The notes: generated by a model not told the origin, from the sequence alone. A stretch of 64,000 bases of DNA from Ruegeria halocynthiae (GCF_900106805.1 NZ_FNNP01000002.1:1-64000), one strand, 5' to 3'; positions 24,400-33,337 are shown, numbered from the stretch's first letter. Made by a program: numbers and translations.

Positions 24400-25407
24400 T
24401 CAGGGTTCGCGCGCCTGCAGAATGGTGACGGCGATGATCTGGGTCACATCTTCGGCGCTGCATCCGCGCGACAGGTCGTTGGCCGGTTTGGCAAGTCCCT
24501 GCAGAACTGGGCCGATCGCCAGATACCCACCCAGTCTTTGCGTCATCTTGTAGCCGATGTTCCCGGCGTCCAGATTGGGAAAGATCTTGACGTTGGCCTG
24601 ACCAGCGACAGAAGACCCGGGTGATTTGCGTTCTCCGATCGAAGGGACAAACGCAGCATCGAACTGCAATTCGCCATCCACATTTAGCTCTGGATGCTTA
24701 TCCCGCAGAATTTTGGTAGCATTGATCACTTTGTCCACTGCTGGGTGCCGTGCGCTGCCCTTGGTTGAAAAGCTCAGCATGGCTATTTTCGGTTCATCCT
24801 GCAGCAATGCGCGCGCGGAAACCGCTGATGCGGCTGCGATACTTGCCAGCTCCTCTGATGTCGGGTCGATCACCAGCCCGCAGTCGGAATAGAGCATCGC
24901 CCGGGCGTCAGCTTGTTTGGTCTCGGGCGGGTACATTAGAAAAAAGGATGACACCATACCAGCATCAGGCTTCATGCCGATGACCTGGATTGCGGTCCTG
25001 ACGACATCGCCTGTTGTATGCACCGCGCCGCCTACGGTTCCGGTGGCATGTCCCAGCCGAACCAGCATCGCGGCATAGACCAGCGGTGTTTCAGCGGCCT
25101 TGCGCGCCTTGGCTTCATCGACGCCTTTATGCTTGCGCAGATCAAGATACTCGGCTGCGAATGTATCCGTTAGGGCAGACTGCGAGGGGTCGTGGATGGC
25201 GATACCGTCCCCGGCTGAGGCACCTTCGGCTTGCAACGCAGCCTCAACCTCGGCCTGTGGTCCTATGAGAATGATATCGGCCAGACCGGCTCCGCAGGCG
25301 GCCAGTGCCCCAGCGACGATGCGGGGATCGGAGCCCTCGCTCAGCGCGACAACAGGGCGGGTGTCCGGGGCGCTTGCAGCCAACAACTCGATCGGTGTTT
25401 TCGTCAT
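24400..25407 (-). CDS. pta: Phosphate acetyltransferase (short form)
   Basis: A 335-aa PTA_PTB-domain enzyme that interconverts acetyl-phosphate and acetyl-CoA. Conserved stretches include TPLVYAAMLVRLGHATGTVGGAV, VSSFFLMYPP, SFSTKGSARHPAVDKV and the C-terminal RGCSAEDVTQIIAVTILQA. It lacks the N-terminal DRTGG domain of E. coli Pta, as do the Pta proteins of alphaproteobacterial sulfonate clusters. No ackA neighbours it. With the YeiH-type exporter downstream it resembles the acetyl-phosphate step after sulfoacetaldehyde acetyltransferase, but no Xsc is encoded in the window. Start chosen at MTKTPIELLAAS. Confidence 0.92.
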   Translation of the reverse strand: MTKTPIELLAASAPDTRPVVALSEGSDPRIVAGALAACGAGLADIILIGPQAEVEAALQAEGASAGDGIAIHDPSQSALTDTFAAEYLDLRKHKGVDEAKARKAAETPLVYAAMLVRLGHATGTVGGAVHTTGDVVRTAIQVIGMKPDAGMVSSFFLMYPPETKQADARAMLYSDCGLVIDPTSEELASIAAASAVSARALLQDEPKIAMLSFSTKGSARHPAVDKVINATKILRDKHPELNVDGELQFDAAFVPSIGERKSPGSSVAGQANVKIFPNLDAGNIGYKMTQRLGGYLAIGPVLQGLAKPANDLSRGCSAEDVTQIIAVTILQAREP

Positions 25408-25456
25408 ACGCCACGATTCCTGCACTGAAGTTAATGGGATCAGAGCAGAACAACCG

Positions 25457-25471
25457 GATCAATGGTTGATC
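25457..25471. promoter_or_regulatory. Inverted repeat upstream of pta
   Basis: GATCAA-TGG-TTGATC is a perfect 6-bp inverted repeat 50 bp upstream of the pta start, in the 252-bp gap between the racemase-like gene and pta. It is a candidate operator for the pta-exporter-isomerase run. The regulator is unknown. Confidence 0.3.
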
Positions 25472-25659
25472 ATCGCGATAGCACTGCCCTGAATGTGCCT
25501 TTTGATTGCTTGGTTCTATGTCTCCGTCAAGCCGTTGCCGATAGGTCCAGATTCGCCATCTGGCTATAAGCGGTGCATGTTTTGGACTTATGGGCGCATC
25601 GAACCAGGCCGGTCGTCATTGGCGTAAAGGTCGAACTGCAGGTAATCACCGCCGCAAAG

Positions 25660-26370
25660 TCAGTGTCTTGGTGGATACAGTCCGGCCTGAAACCAACTTA
25701 TGAAAGTAACTATGGAGAATACTGGCAAACCGGTCGCCTGTTGTATATCCGCCGCGTAGGGGCACATGTTTGTGCATTCCAGTATCATTGCACCCAGGTC
25801 CGGATTGTCTGCTTGCAGGGCAAGCGCAGCTTCAACATTGTCGGCTCGGGCTTTATCCACATCCAATTCCAGATTGTTCCCAAGGATGGCGCTGGTGAAT
25901 TCGCTTCCGCCCTCGGTCGTACCGATTGGAGTGCCTGCAGGGACCTTGGCGCGCGTCAGGTGCTGTTCGGTGAGCGTCGATGCTGAAATGGTCAGGATTC
26001 CGGCGCGTTTACCGGCGGGAAGAACGCGGTTCACCATATCGACCTGCATCATGGAGGAGGTTGCAACCGGGACGGGCACCGCCTCGGCCAGTTCTTCCTG
26101 AAACAGTGAGAGAAAACCACAATTGGTGGTGATCCCATCCGCACCGTCTCTGACCAGATCCCGGGCGGCATCGATAAAGGCGCCCAGCATCCCTTCGGCC
26201 CTTTGTCGGACCACCAGATCGGGCGAGGCATCCCGCACGATCCGATAGAGCACGGGAAACGGCCAGGTCAGCGCGTTCCCCATATCGCCAGGAATTCGCG
26301 GAAACTGTGCGTCCAGCATGAGAATGCCGACAGATGCGCCGTAAATGGATTTCCCGCCCCGCGCGATCAT
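25660..26370 (-). CDS. Aspartate/glutamate racemase-superfamily protein
   Basis: A 236-aa protein of the Asp/Glu racemase superfamily (also hydantoin racemase, maleate isomerase, arylmalonate decarboxylase). The two half-site cysteine regions are visible: DGITTNCGFLSLFQEEL (first Cys) and ILECTNMCPYAADI (second Cys), so a two-base racemase or related mechanism is possible. The N-terminus YGASVGILMLDAQFPRIPGDMGN is distinctive of an uncharacterised subgroup. The start overlaps the GntR stop by 4 bp (ATGA). It is co-transcribed with that regulator and divergent from the ThDP enzyme. The substrate is unknown; the pairing suggests a linked pathway. Confidence 0.8.
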   Translation of the reverse strand: MIARGGKSIYGASVGILMLDAQFPRIPGDMGNALTWPFPVLYRIVRDASPDLVVRQRAEGMLGAFIDAARDLVRDGADGITTNCGFLSLFQEELAEAVPVPVATSSMMQVDMVNRVLPAGKRAGILTISASTLTEQHLTRAKVPAGTPIGTTEGGSEFTSAILGNNLELDVDKARADNVEAALALQADNPDLGAMILECTNMCPYAADIQQATGLPVFSIVTFISWFQAGLYPPRH

Positions 26371-27071
26371 GGCTGCGCCTCCTGAATTATGCGGGCCGAG
26401 ATATCATCGGACCCTTCCATGTAGATGCTGGATATTCCGTGGCGCACGGCGTCCTGAACCTGGTCCATCCGCTTGTTGATGTGCGCACCCAGAACCCGCG
26501 CGGCCTCATCCGCGTCGCGATCCATCAAGGCTTGCATGACGCACTTGTGCTCGTCTTTTGAGCGTTGCACCCGGTCAAGACTCATGGAAATCCAGCGGAT
26601 GTATCGAATACGCTCGTTAATCCGCGTCAGGGTTTGCAACAATTCCATATTGCCGGATAGCTTTGCAATACCCAGATGGAATGCCTCATCCCGGGTAACG
26701 GCCTCTTCTATGGTCAGCCCGGTGATATCGATGCCCGTTGTGTGAAGTTCATCGTGAAGCGCCTGCAGTTCATCGCCCGTGGCCTTGCTGCAAGCAGCAG
26801 GTACAGCGGCAACCTCGATAATCTGGCGCAACTCAAACAGATCAAACACGCTTTGGGCATCCAGTGGGCGGCAGAAGAAACCTTGCCCTGGGCGAAAGTC
26901 GAACAACCGTTCAGCGACCAGCCGATTCAGCGCCTCACGCAAGGGGGTGCGGCTGACGCCCAGATCTTTCGACAGGGCTACCTCGTTCAAGCGATCACCG
27001 GGGCGCAGACGGAATGAGACCGCCATCGCCTTCACCTGATCATAGATGTCATCAACGCGTGGACCCGCCAT
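26367..27071 (-). CDS. GntR-family regulator (FCD domain)
   Basis: A 234-aa regulator. The winged HTH (YDQVKAMAVSFRLRPGDRLN, LSKDLGVSRTPLREALNRLV) is followed by an FCD domain with the metal-site residues DEAFHLGIAKLSGN and the late His in RVLGAHINKRM. The start at 27071 (MAGPRVDDIYDQV) is chosen because the HTH begins there and the upstream frame runs through the operator. It overlaps the racemase-like gene and is divergent from the ThDP enzyme. The palindromes at 27128-27152 are the likely operator, so it probably represses both transcripts. The effector is presumably a substrate or intermediate of this pathway. Confidence 0.9.
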   Translation of the reverse strand: MAGPRVDDIYDQVKAMAVSFRLRPGDRLNEVALSKDLGVSRTPLREALNRLVAERLFDFRPGQGFFCRPLDAQSVFDLFELRQIIEVAAVPAACSKATGDELQALHDELHTTGIDITGLTIEEAVTRDEAFHLGIAKLSGNMELLQTLTRINERIRYIRWISMSLDRVQRSKDEHKCVMQALMDRDADEAARVLGAHINKRMDQVQDAVRHGISSIYMEGSDDISARIIQEAQP

Positions 27072-27127
27072 GAGTTCTGCCTTTTGCCTATTGAAACACA
27101 GGTGCCACAGGCCGTTCTTGAAATCAA

Positions 27128-27152
27128 TATACAAAACTGTATACAGTACTGT
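27128..27152. promoter_or_regulatory. Palindromic GntR operator candidate
   Basis: ACTGTATACAGT (27136-27147) is a perfect 12-bp palindrome. It overlaps TATACA-AAAC-TGTATA (27128-27143) and ACAGTACTGT (27143-27152). The core TGTATACA is like sites bound by many FCD-GntR regulators. It lies in the 111-bp divergent region, 57 bp from the GntR start and 31 bp from the ThDP-enzyme start. Confidence 0.65.
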
Positions 27153-27182
27153 GTGCAGATAGAATCGAAGGAGCGACCGACC

Positions 27183-28877
27183 ATGACGGGAACGAACTAC
27201 CTGACCGGAGCCGAGGCTATGGTCCGTATGCTTGAAGCGCATGGTGTGAAACACATGTTCGGTCTTTGTGGTGATACAACCCTGCCATTCTATGATGCAC
27301 TGTCCCAGATGGATCATGGTATTCAGCACATTCTGACTCGGGATGAGCGTCATGCAGCCTATATGGCCGATGGTTACGCCCGGGTGACAGGAAAGCCCGG
27401 CGTGTGCGAAGGCCCGTCCGGGGGAGGGGCGACCTACATTCTGCCTGGTGTGGTCGAGGCGAATGAAAGCTCGGTTCCGATATTGGCGATTACCTCGGAT
27501 GTGGCAACGACCAGCCGTGGAAAGTACCCTTTAACCGAACTTGACCAACCTGCGCTGTTCAAGCCATTGGCCAAATGGAACGCGTCTTTGGACGATGCGA
27601 CGCGGCTGCCTGCCATGGTGCGCGAAGCGTTTCGTGCGATGACAACCGGCACACCCGGAGCGACACATCTTGCGCTGCCATTTGACACTCAAAAAGCGCA
27701 GGTCGACGAGGCCGAGATTTGGGCGGATGCCCGGCATCGCAGCTATCCGGCGGAACGCGCGGGGCCGGATCTGGACGCAATCGAGGCAGCGGCAGAAATA
27801 CTCGCGAGATCAAAATCCGCAGTGGCGGTCTGTGGCGGAGGGCCTGTATTGTCCGGAGCCAGCGACGCGTTGCGCCGTGTCGCGGAGTTGTTAGATATGC
27901 CCGTTGCCACAACCGTGTCGGGACAAGGCTCCATCGCCGAAACAGAATCTCTTGCCCTTGGTGTCGTCGGATCGAACGGCGGGATACCTGCAACCCGCTC
28001 GGTGGTGGACGCAGCCGATGTCGTTCTGTTCATCGGCTGCCGCGCCGGCTCGGTCACAACCGAGCGTTGGAGAAGTCCTGCGCGCAATGCCACCATCATT
28101 CATATCGACAGTGACCCTATGGTGATCGGGGCCAATTATCCGACCGAAGTAGCGATTTGCGCCGACGCGCGCTTAGCACTCGAAGCATTAGCAGAGGCGC
28201 TGGATGCAAGGAATGATCTGCCGAAGCTTGGTGGCGCTGCCAAAGCCAGTGCCGCATGGGTGGCTAAGTGGGCTGCCTTCAACCCACTGGCAGCAAGCCG
28301 CGAAACGCCGATCCGTCCCGAAGCAGTGATGGCCTCGCTGATGGATATTCTGGATGACGACGCGATTGTGGTCGCTGATCCGGGCACGCCATGTCCCTAT
28401 TTCAGCGCGCATTACCGTTGGCGGAAACCTGGGCGACATTTCATCACCAATCGGGCTCATGGGGCACTGGGATATTCTCTGGGCGCTGCGATGGGCGCAC
28501 ATGTTGGGCGGCCTTCAGTTAAAACACTGTCTGTGATGGGCGACGGTTCTTTTGGGTTTACCTGCGGAGAGTTCGAAACGATGGTGCGGCACAATATGCC
28601 GATTACTTCGATTGTGTTTTCAAACGCGGTCTTTGGCTGGATCAAAGCCGGGCAGAAGGCAGGATTTGGTCAGAGGTACTATAATGTCGACTTCAATCGG
28701 ACCGATCACGCCGCCGTTGCACGTGCTTTTGGTGTCAAATCATGGACGGTCAAAGACCCCGAAGACCTATCCCGAGTTCTGAAACAGGCTATTGAGCATG
28801 ATGGACCGACATTGGTCGACATCCATTCGCAACCGCTTCACGAAGCAGCGGCACCGGTTTCGGAATGGGTCGCGTAA
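27183..28877 (+). CDS. ThDP-dependent enzyme (acetolactate-synthase-like), substrate unknown
   Basis: A 564-aa three-domain thiamine-diphosphate enzyme (PYR, central, PP). The cofactor-activating Glu is E55 (LTRDERHAAYMADGYAR). The Mg/ThDP motif GDG...N spans 453-481 (GDGSFGFTCGEF to IVFSN). The central domain has SGASDALRRVAELLDMPVAT. It resembles AHAS/IlvB-type enzymes but no small subunit is nearby. It is not Xsc: its N-terminal catalytic region lacks the Xsc-type sequence. GAAGGAG precedes the ATG at 27183. It is divergent from GntR and the Asp/Glu-racemase-like gene, and its 3' end overlaps the convergent LysR gene by 40 bp. A decarboxylase or carboligase role on a 2-oxo acid is the safest guess. 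Confidence 0.88.
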   Translation: MTGTNYLTGAEAMVRMLEAHGVKHMFGLCGDTTLPFYDALSQMDHGIQHILTRDERHAAYMADGYARVTGKPGVCEGPSGGGATYILPGVVEANESSVPILAITSDVATTSRGKYPLTELDQPALFKPLAKWNASLDDATRLPAMVREAFRAMTTGTPGATHLALPFDTQKAQVDEAEIWADARHRSYPAERAGPDLDAIEAAAEILARSKSAVAVCGGGPVLSGASDALRRVAELLDMPVATTVSGQGSIAETESLALGVVGSNGGIPATRSVVDAADVVLFIGCRAGSVTTERWRSPARNATIIHIDSDPMVIGANYPTEVAICADARLALEALAEALDARNDLPKLGGAAKASAAWVAKWAAFNPLAASRETPIRPEAVMASLMDILDDDAIVVADPGTPCPYFSAHYRWRKPGRHFITNRAHGALGYSLGAAMGAHVGRPSVKTLSVMGDGSFGFTCGEFETMVRHNMPITSIVFSNAVFGWIKAGQKAGFGQRYYNVDFNRTDHAAVARAFGVKSWTVKDPEDLSRVLKQAIEHDGPTLVDIHSQPLHEAAAPVSEWVA

Positions 28878-29758
28878 GAAGCGATTGAAGGGGTCAGCTG
28901 GGCCAGAAAATCCTGAGCAATCGTTGAAAGGGGACGACCTTTGGCGGTGATGATTGCCAGATCCAGCACCACGGCTGGTCGGAATGGGCGGGTTTGATAC
29001 CCGCTCTCATCATCAAAGGTGACAGTGAAGGGGTCGATCATCGCGACACCCATGCCTTGTTTGACGAAACTCAGCAGGTTTTCTGACAAATGGGTGTGAA
29101 TCTGAGTCCGCCATGTGCGCCCTTCAGATTGGAAAATGTCCCGAGTCCGCCGGTGTGTTTGATGCTCTGGCCCCATCACGATGAACGGTTCGTTTTCGAG
29201 TATCTCGGGTGTGAGCACTTCATGGGAGGCCAAAGGACTGTCATTTGGAAAGGTCGCCAAAGTTTCGAATTGAAAGACCTGATAGTCCAGCGTGTCGTGC
29301 AGAATGGGCATCTCAACGATGCCAATCTCAAAAAGGCCTGAAATCACCCACTCTTGAATCTTGGATGAGTATTGCGATTGAAAACTGACCGATAGATTTG
29401 GTCGGCTCTTGGCAAAGCGCGCTATCTCACGCGGCATGAAGCCAAAGGATAACAGATGCGGTGCGGCAACTTGCAATTGGCCGGGATGTTTGTTCTGCAG
29501 GTCCGTCACTGCCTGCGCCACGTGATCAAGCCCACGAACGACGGTATCAACCTCGCGATACAGCAACTCGGCTTCTGGTGTCGGAAGAAGGCGCCCTTTG
29601 TTGCGTTCAAATAGTGGCAACCGTGCTTCGCGTTCGAGCTGAGAAAGAAGGTTGCTGATACCCGGCTGTGAAATTCCCAGAACCGAGGCCGCGCCCGTTA
29701 CGGTTCCAGTCTCCATTATCGCGTGAAAAGCCTGTAGCTGACGAAATCGAAGGGACAT
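28838..29758 (-). CDS. LysR-family transcriptional regulator
   Basis: A 306-aa LTTR. The N-terminal HTH (LRFRQLQAFHAIMETGTVTG, VLGISQPGISNLLSQLERE) is followed by a periplasmic-binding-like effector domain (LQVAAPHLLSFGFMPREIARF). It is divergent from the enolase-superfamily gene at 29856 across a 97-bp gap with inverted repeats, so it probably activates the MLE-oxidase-TRAP operon and represses itself. The sequence is closest in feel to opine/amino-acid-sensing LTTRs, a weak impression. Its 3' end overlaps the convergent ThDP gene by 40 bp. Confidence 0.9.
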   Translation of the reverse strand: MSLRFRQLQAFHAIMETGTVTGAASVLGISQPGISNLLSQLEREARLPLFERNKGRLLPTPEAELLYREVDTVVRGLDHVAQAVTDLQNKHPGQLQVAAPHLLSFGFMPREIARFAKSRPNLSVSFQSQYSSKIQEWVISGLFEIGIVEMPILHDTLDYQVFQFETLATFPNDSPLASHEVLTPEILENEPFIVMGPEHQTHRRTRDIFQSEGRTWRTQIHTHLSENLLSFVKQGMGVAMIDPFTVTFDDESGYQTRPFRPAVVLDLAIITAKGRPLSTIAQDFLAQLTPSIASYATHSETGAAAS

Positions 29759-29768
29759 ATTTTACAGT

Positions 29769-29814
29769 ATCATTTTTTCTGATGATCTCTGGATAATATA
29801 GTATTTGAAATGAT
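29769..29814. promoter_or_regulatory. LysR-type inverted repeats
   Basis: ATCAT-N8-ATGAT (29769-29786) is a symmetric site near the LysR start. ATCATTT (29769-29775) is also repeated in inverted form as AAATGAT (29808-29814), about four helical turns away. Paired recognition and activation half-sites of this kind are normal between LTTR genes and their divergent targets. Confidence 0.45.
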
Positions 29815-29855
29815 AGCCCGGTCAAGGCAGGCTCTGGCCATTGGTTGGGGGTGCA

Positions 29856-30989
29856 ATGGGCAATCTGACACAGAAAATTATTGGCTACGATCTTTGGCAT
29901 CTTGAGTTGCCAGTTACCTCGCGCCGAGATCACGGTATCGGGTCTGTTGAGGGCGTCTGTGAAGTCGTTGTTCTGCGGCTCAAGTCTGAGGACGGCAGCG
30001 AAGGTTTTGGTGAAGCTTCCCCCTGGTCCGTGTTCACAGGTACACCCGAAGCCACATATGCGGCCCTTGATCGTTACTTGCGCCCCCTCGTCGTCGGAGC
30101 CAGGGTTGGTGATCGGTCAGCGATCATGGCGCGGGCGGCCTATGCCGTGGCTCATTGCACCGAAGCGAAGGCCGCCTTGGAAACTGCTTTACTGGATCTA
30201 GCAGGCAGGATTAGCGAAGTTCCGGTCTGGTCCCTCTTAGGGGGGCGGTGCCGCGAGGCCATCCCACTTAGTTGCTCGATTGCGAATCCAGATTTTGCTC
30301 AGGATATTGACTTGTTGGCCCGATTGCAGGCGGATGGTGTTCGCATTGTGAAGCTCAAAACCGGGTTCAAGGATCACGCTTTCGATATTATGCGATTAGA
30401 GTATCTCGCTCAGAACCATCCGGAAATTTCAGTCCGCGTGGACTATAATCAGGGGCTCAGCGTTGAGGAGGCTCCCGCACAGGTTCGGGATGTGGCGCAG
30501 TTTGCCCCGGATTTCATCGAGCAACCTGTCCGCGCTCATCAATTCAGCATGATGAGCAGGTTGAGACGAATGATCGACGTGCCGCTTCTGGCTGATGAGA
30601 GTGTCTTTGGCCCCGAAGACATGGAACGCGCGGCGCGCGAAGGTATTTGTGATGGGGTGTCGGTGAAAATCATGAAATCGGGTGGCCTGGCCCGGGGGCA
30701 GACCGTTGCCCGTATCGCTGCTGCGCATGGTCTGACAGCCTATGGCGGGGATATGTTCGAAGCCGGATTGGCGCATTTGGCGGGTACGCATATGATTGCA
30801 GCGACGCCTGAAATTACGTTGGGCTGCGAGTTTTATCAGGCCTCCTATTTCCTGAAAGAAGATATTTTAGAGAACCCCTTCCAAGTAAGCGATGGTCAGG
30901 TTGTAGTCCCTGATGGGCCCGGCCTCGGCAACCGGCCCGATGTAAACAAGCTGGAGCATTATGCAGTAGCCAAGGCGGTGGCAGCGTGA
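29856..30989 (+). CDS. Enolase-superfamily racemase/cycloisomerase (MLE subgroup)
   Basis: A 377-aa TIM-barrel enzyme of the muconate-lactonizing subgroup. Seen directly: the KxK catalytic pair K166/K168 (RIVKLKTG), metal ligands D196 (RVDYNQG), E222 (FIEQPV) and D247 (LLADESVFG), and the opposing K271 ([11 protein letters not shown]). Lysines on both faces allow 1,1-proton transfer (racemase or epimerase) as well as cycloisomerisation. Its overlap with the DadA-like oxidase gene (GTGA) points to epimerisation of an L- to a D-configured amino acid or betaine before oxidation, as in hydroxyproline-betaine epimerases or N-acylamino-acid racemases. The ATG at 29856 is preferred over TTG 29841; the RBS is weak. 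Exact substrate unknown. Confidence 0.85.
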   Translation: MGNLTQKIIGYDLWHLELPVTSRRDHGIGSVEGVCEVVVLRLKSEDGSEGFGEASPWSVFTGTPEATYAALDRYLRPLVVGARVGDRSAIMARAAYAVAHCTEAKAALETALLDLAGRISEVPVWSLLGGRCREAIPLSCSIANPDFAQDIDLLARLQADGVRIVKLKTGFKDHAFDIMRLEYLAQNHPEISVRVDYNQGLSVEEAPAQVRDVAQFAPDFIEQPVRAHQFSMMSRLRRMIDVPLLADESVFGPEDMERAAREGICDGVSVKIMKSGGLARGQTVARIAAAHGLTAYGGDMFEAGLAHLAGTHMIAATPEITLGCEFYQASYFLKEDILENPFQVSDGQVVVPDGPGLGNRPDVNKLEHYAVAKAVAA

Positions 30990-32236
30990 GCGAAAAGAAG
31001 ACCATTGCCATTATCGGGGCCGGGATTGTCGGCGTATCAGCAGCAGTTTGGTTGCAACGTGACGGTCACGATGTGATCCTTATCGACAAGGCTGGCCCGG
31101 GTGAAGGCACCTCGCATGGTAATGGGGGTGTGTTAGCTTCCTGCTCAATTGTTCCGGTGACTGTTCCGGGGCTGCTCAGGAAAGCGCCCAAAATGCTGCT
31201 CAGCCCATCGCAGCCGCTGTTTCTGAAATGGGGGTATCTTCCAAAGCTGATCCCATGGATGACACGCTATCTGAGCCATGCAAATGTATCTGATGTTGAA
31301 CGCATAGCCGCGGCACTGACACCTATTGTTGGTGATAGCCTGAATGACCACAAGGCACTGGCCGAGGGCACAGGAGCCGAAAAATGGATCGTGCCGTCTG
31401 ACTACCTGTTCTTATACAAAGACAAGGCGCATTACGAAGACGATGCGTTCGGATGGGAAATCCGGCGTCGGAATGGTTTTACCTGGGACGAATTAGAAGG
31501 CCCTGCCTTTCATGCTTACGATCCGGTCTACAGCAAAGACATCGGTTTTGCGGCGAAGCTTTCAGATCATGGCCATATCACGGATCCGGGTCGCTACGTC
31601 AAAGATCTGGCGGCATATGTCGAAGCTAAAGGAGGCACCATTCTGTGCGCGGCGGTCGATGACGTGGTTCAGGAAAACGGTTGCGTAACCGGTGTACGCG
31701 CGGATGGTGAAACTATTGCGTGCGATACTGCGATTGTAACCGCGGGTGTTTGGTCAGGGCCATTGGCCAAGCGTTTGGGCATTTCTGTTCCCCTTGAAAG
31801 TGAACGCGGTTATCATCTTGAATTGGTGGGGCCTTCTGCCATGCCGCGCAGTCCGGTCATGGTGGTTTCTGGCAAGTTCGTTGCCACACCAATGGACGGG
31901 CGCATTCGGCTGGCAGGCATTGTGGAATTTGGCGGGCTTGATGCGCCGCCATCGCGCGCGCCGTTTGAATTGATGCGCAAGAACGCCCGGATGGCCTTCC
32001 CGGGTCTGACATGGAAGGAGGAAGTGGAATGGATGGGGCACCGCCCCGCGCCAACGGACTCGATCCCGATCATTGGTGAGGCTCCGGCCATCAGCGGTGC
32101 ATATATGGGCTTTGGCCACCACCATATCGGCCTGACAGGCGGGCCAAAAACGGGACGATTACTGGCGCAGATGATTGCGGGCAGAACCCCGAATACGGAC
32201 ATGAGCGTCTACGCACCCTCGCGTTTCGCAACATAG
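30986..32236 (+). CDS. DadA-like FAD-dependent D-amino-acid oxidase/dehydrogenase
   Basis: A 416-aa DAO-fold flavoprotein. The FAD motif [21 protein letters not shown] opens the protein. [20 protein letters not shown] is the DadA-type flavin loop, and [20 protein letters not shown] followed by [12 protein letters not shown] is the C-terminal FAD-binding end. It probably oxidises a D-amino acid or an N-substituted one to the imine/keto acid, feeding electrons to the respiratory chain or oxygen. It starts at GTG 30986, overlapping the MLE gene by 4 bp. Co-location with an epimerase-type enzyme and a TRAP importer defines a catabolic module. Could be the oxidase missing from the hydroxyproline module, but that is speculation. 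Confidence 0.86.
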   Translation: MSEKKTIAIIGAGIVGVSAAVWLQRDGHDVILIDKAGPGEGTSHGNGGVLASCSIVPVTVPGLLRKAPKMLLSPSQPLFLKWGYLPKLIPWMTRYLSHANVSDVERIAAALTPIVGDSLNDHKALAEGTGAEKWIVPSDYLFLYKDKAHYEDDAFGWEIRRRNGFTWDELEGPAFHAYDPVYSKDIGFAAKLSDHGHITDPGRYVKDLAAYVEAKGGTILCAAVDDVVQENGCVTGVRADGETIACDTAIVTAGVWSGPLAKRLGISVPLESERGYHLELVGPSAMPRSPVMVVSGKFVATPMDGRIRLAGIVEFGGLDAPPSRAPFELMRKNARMAFPGLTWKEEVEWMGHRPAPTDSIPIIGEAPAISGAYMGFGHHHIGLTGGPKTGRLLAQMIAGRTPNTDMSVYAPSRFAT

Positions 32237-32285
32237 AAATGACTGGCGAAGAACGCCGGCATCTAAAAACTCAACTGGGAGAAAC

Positions 32286-33266
32286 ATGATGAAAAAACTG
32301 ACAAGCCTTCTGGCGGCAACCGCGCTGACAGCTGCCGCAGCCGCACCGGCGATGGCTGAAAAATGGGATATGCCGATGGCTTATTCGGCATCGAATTTCC
32401 ACTCGGCCACGGGCGCAGAATTTGCCAAATGCGTGACCACCGGTACAGGTGGTGAGATTGAAATCGTCACCCACCCCTCGGGCTCGCTGTTCAAAGGGGG
32501 CGATATAAAGCGCGCGATCCAGACCGGGCAGGCCCCTATTGGTGAGCGTCTGCTTTCTGGTCACCAGAACGAAAACGCGTTGTTCGGGTTCGACTCGATC
32601 CCGTTTCTGGCAACGTCATTTGATGATAGCGCCAAGCTTTGGGACGCCGCCAAACCTTCGATCGAAAAGCTGTTGGCTGAACAGAACCTGACGCTGCTTT
32701 ATGCTGTGCCGTGGCCGCCTCAGGGCCTTTACTTCAAGGACGAGGTGAATTCGGTCGCTGAAATGGAAGGCATCAAGTTCCGGTCCTACAACAACGCCAC
32801 GTCGCGGTTGGCCGAACTTACAGGGATGTTGCCCGTAACTATCGAGGCGGCTGAAATCAGCCAGGCGTTTGCAACCGGTGTGGCGGATTCCATGGTGTCG
32901 TCCGGTTCAACCGGGTATGACCGCAAGGTTTGGGAAAGCCTGAACTACTTCTATGAAGTAGATGCATGGCTGCCGCGCAACTACGTGATGGTGAATTCGG
33001 ATGTCTGGGCTGGCGTTTCGGATGCCAGCAAGAACGTCATCAAAGGCTGTGCAGAACTGGCCGAGTATGCCGGAAACTGGCGAGCCAAGGAATACACCGG
33101 CTTCACCCTGCAAGGTCTGCGCGATGGCGGTATGAATGTAGGTCCGGCGTCCGAGCAGATGACGAATGAGCTGAAAGAGATCGGCGTCACCATGACGAAT
33201 GAATGGCTTGAAGCGGCTGGTGACGAAGGCAAAGCTATCGTCGATGCGTTCAATTCTTCTCAGTAA
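32286..33266 (+). CDS. TRAP transporter solute-binding protein (DctP)
   Basis: A 326-aa periplasmic protein. The signal peptide is MMKKLTSLLAATALTAAAAA with an A-M-A cleavage site before EKWDMPMAYSASNFHS. DctP features include EIEIVTHPSGSLFKGGDIKR, FKDEVNSVAEMEGIKFRSYN (ligand-contact Arg) and VADSMVSSGSTGYDRKVWES. GGGAG lies just before two adjacent ATGs; the second (32289) is equally possible. It follows the oxidase by 49 nt. The ligand is presumably the substrate of the epimerase/oxidase. A hairpin follows the stop. Confidence 0.92.
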   Translation: MMKKLTSLLAATALTAAAAAPAMAEKWDMPMAYSASNFHSATGAEFAKCVTTGTGGEIEIVTHPSGSLFKGGDIKRAIQTGQAPIGERLLSGHQNENALFGFDSIPFLATSFDDSAKLWDAAKPSIEKLLAEQNLTLLYAVPWPPQGLYFKDEVNSVAEMEGIKFRSYNNATSRLAELTGMLPVTIEAAEISQAFATGVADSMVSSGSTGYDRKVWESLNYFYEVDAWLPRNYVMVNSDVWAGVSDASKNVIKGCAELAEYAGNWRAKEYTGFTLQGLRDGGMNVGPASEQMTNELKEIGVTMTNEWLEAAGDEGKAIVDAFNSSQ

Positions 33267-33278
33267 CGGCTGAGTAAC

Positions 33279-33302
33279 GGGCGGCGGGCACATCTGCCGC
33301 CC
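33279..33302 (+). other. Stem-loop after the TRAP binding-protein gene
   Basis: GGGCGGC and GCCGCCC pair across a 10-nt loop, 13 nt after the dctP stop and 35 nt before dctQ. No T-run follows. Like the hairpins at 15863 and 45319 it lies right after a binding-protein gene and may protect its mRNA or thin out downstream transcription. Confidence 0.55.
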
Positions 33303-33337
33303 ATTCTGCACTCGATCAAAACCCAAGCGGGGACGGT

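Noticed and set aside
27183..28877. ThDP enzyme as sulfoacetaldehyde acetyltransferase (Xsc)
   Set aside because: Pta and a YeiH exporter nearby suggested it, but the N-terminal catalytic region reads like the AHAS/decarboxylase branch and lacks Xsc-type sequence.
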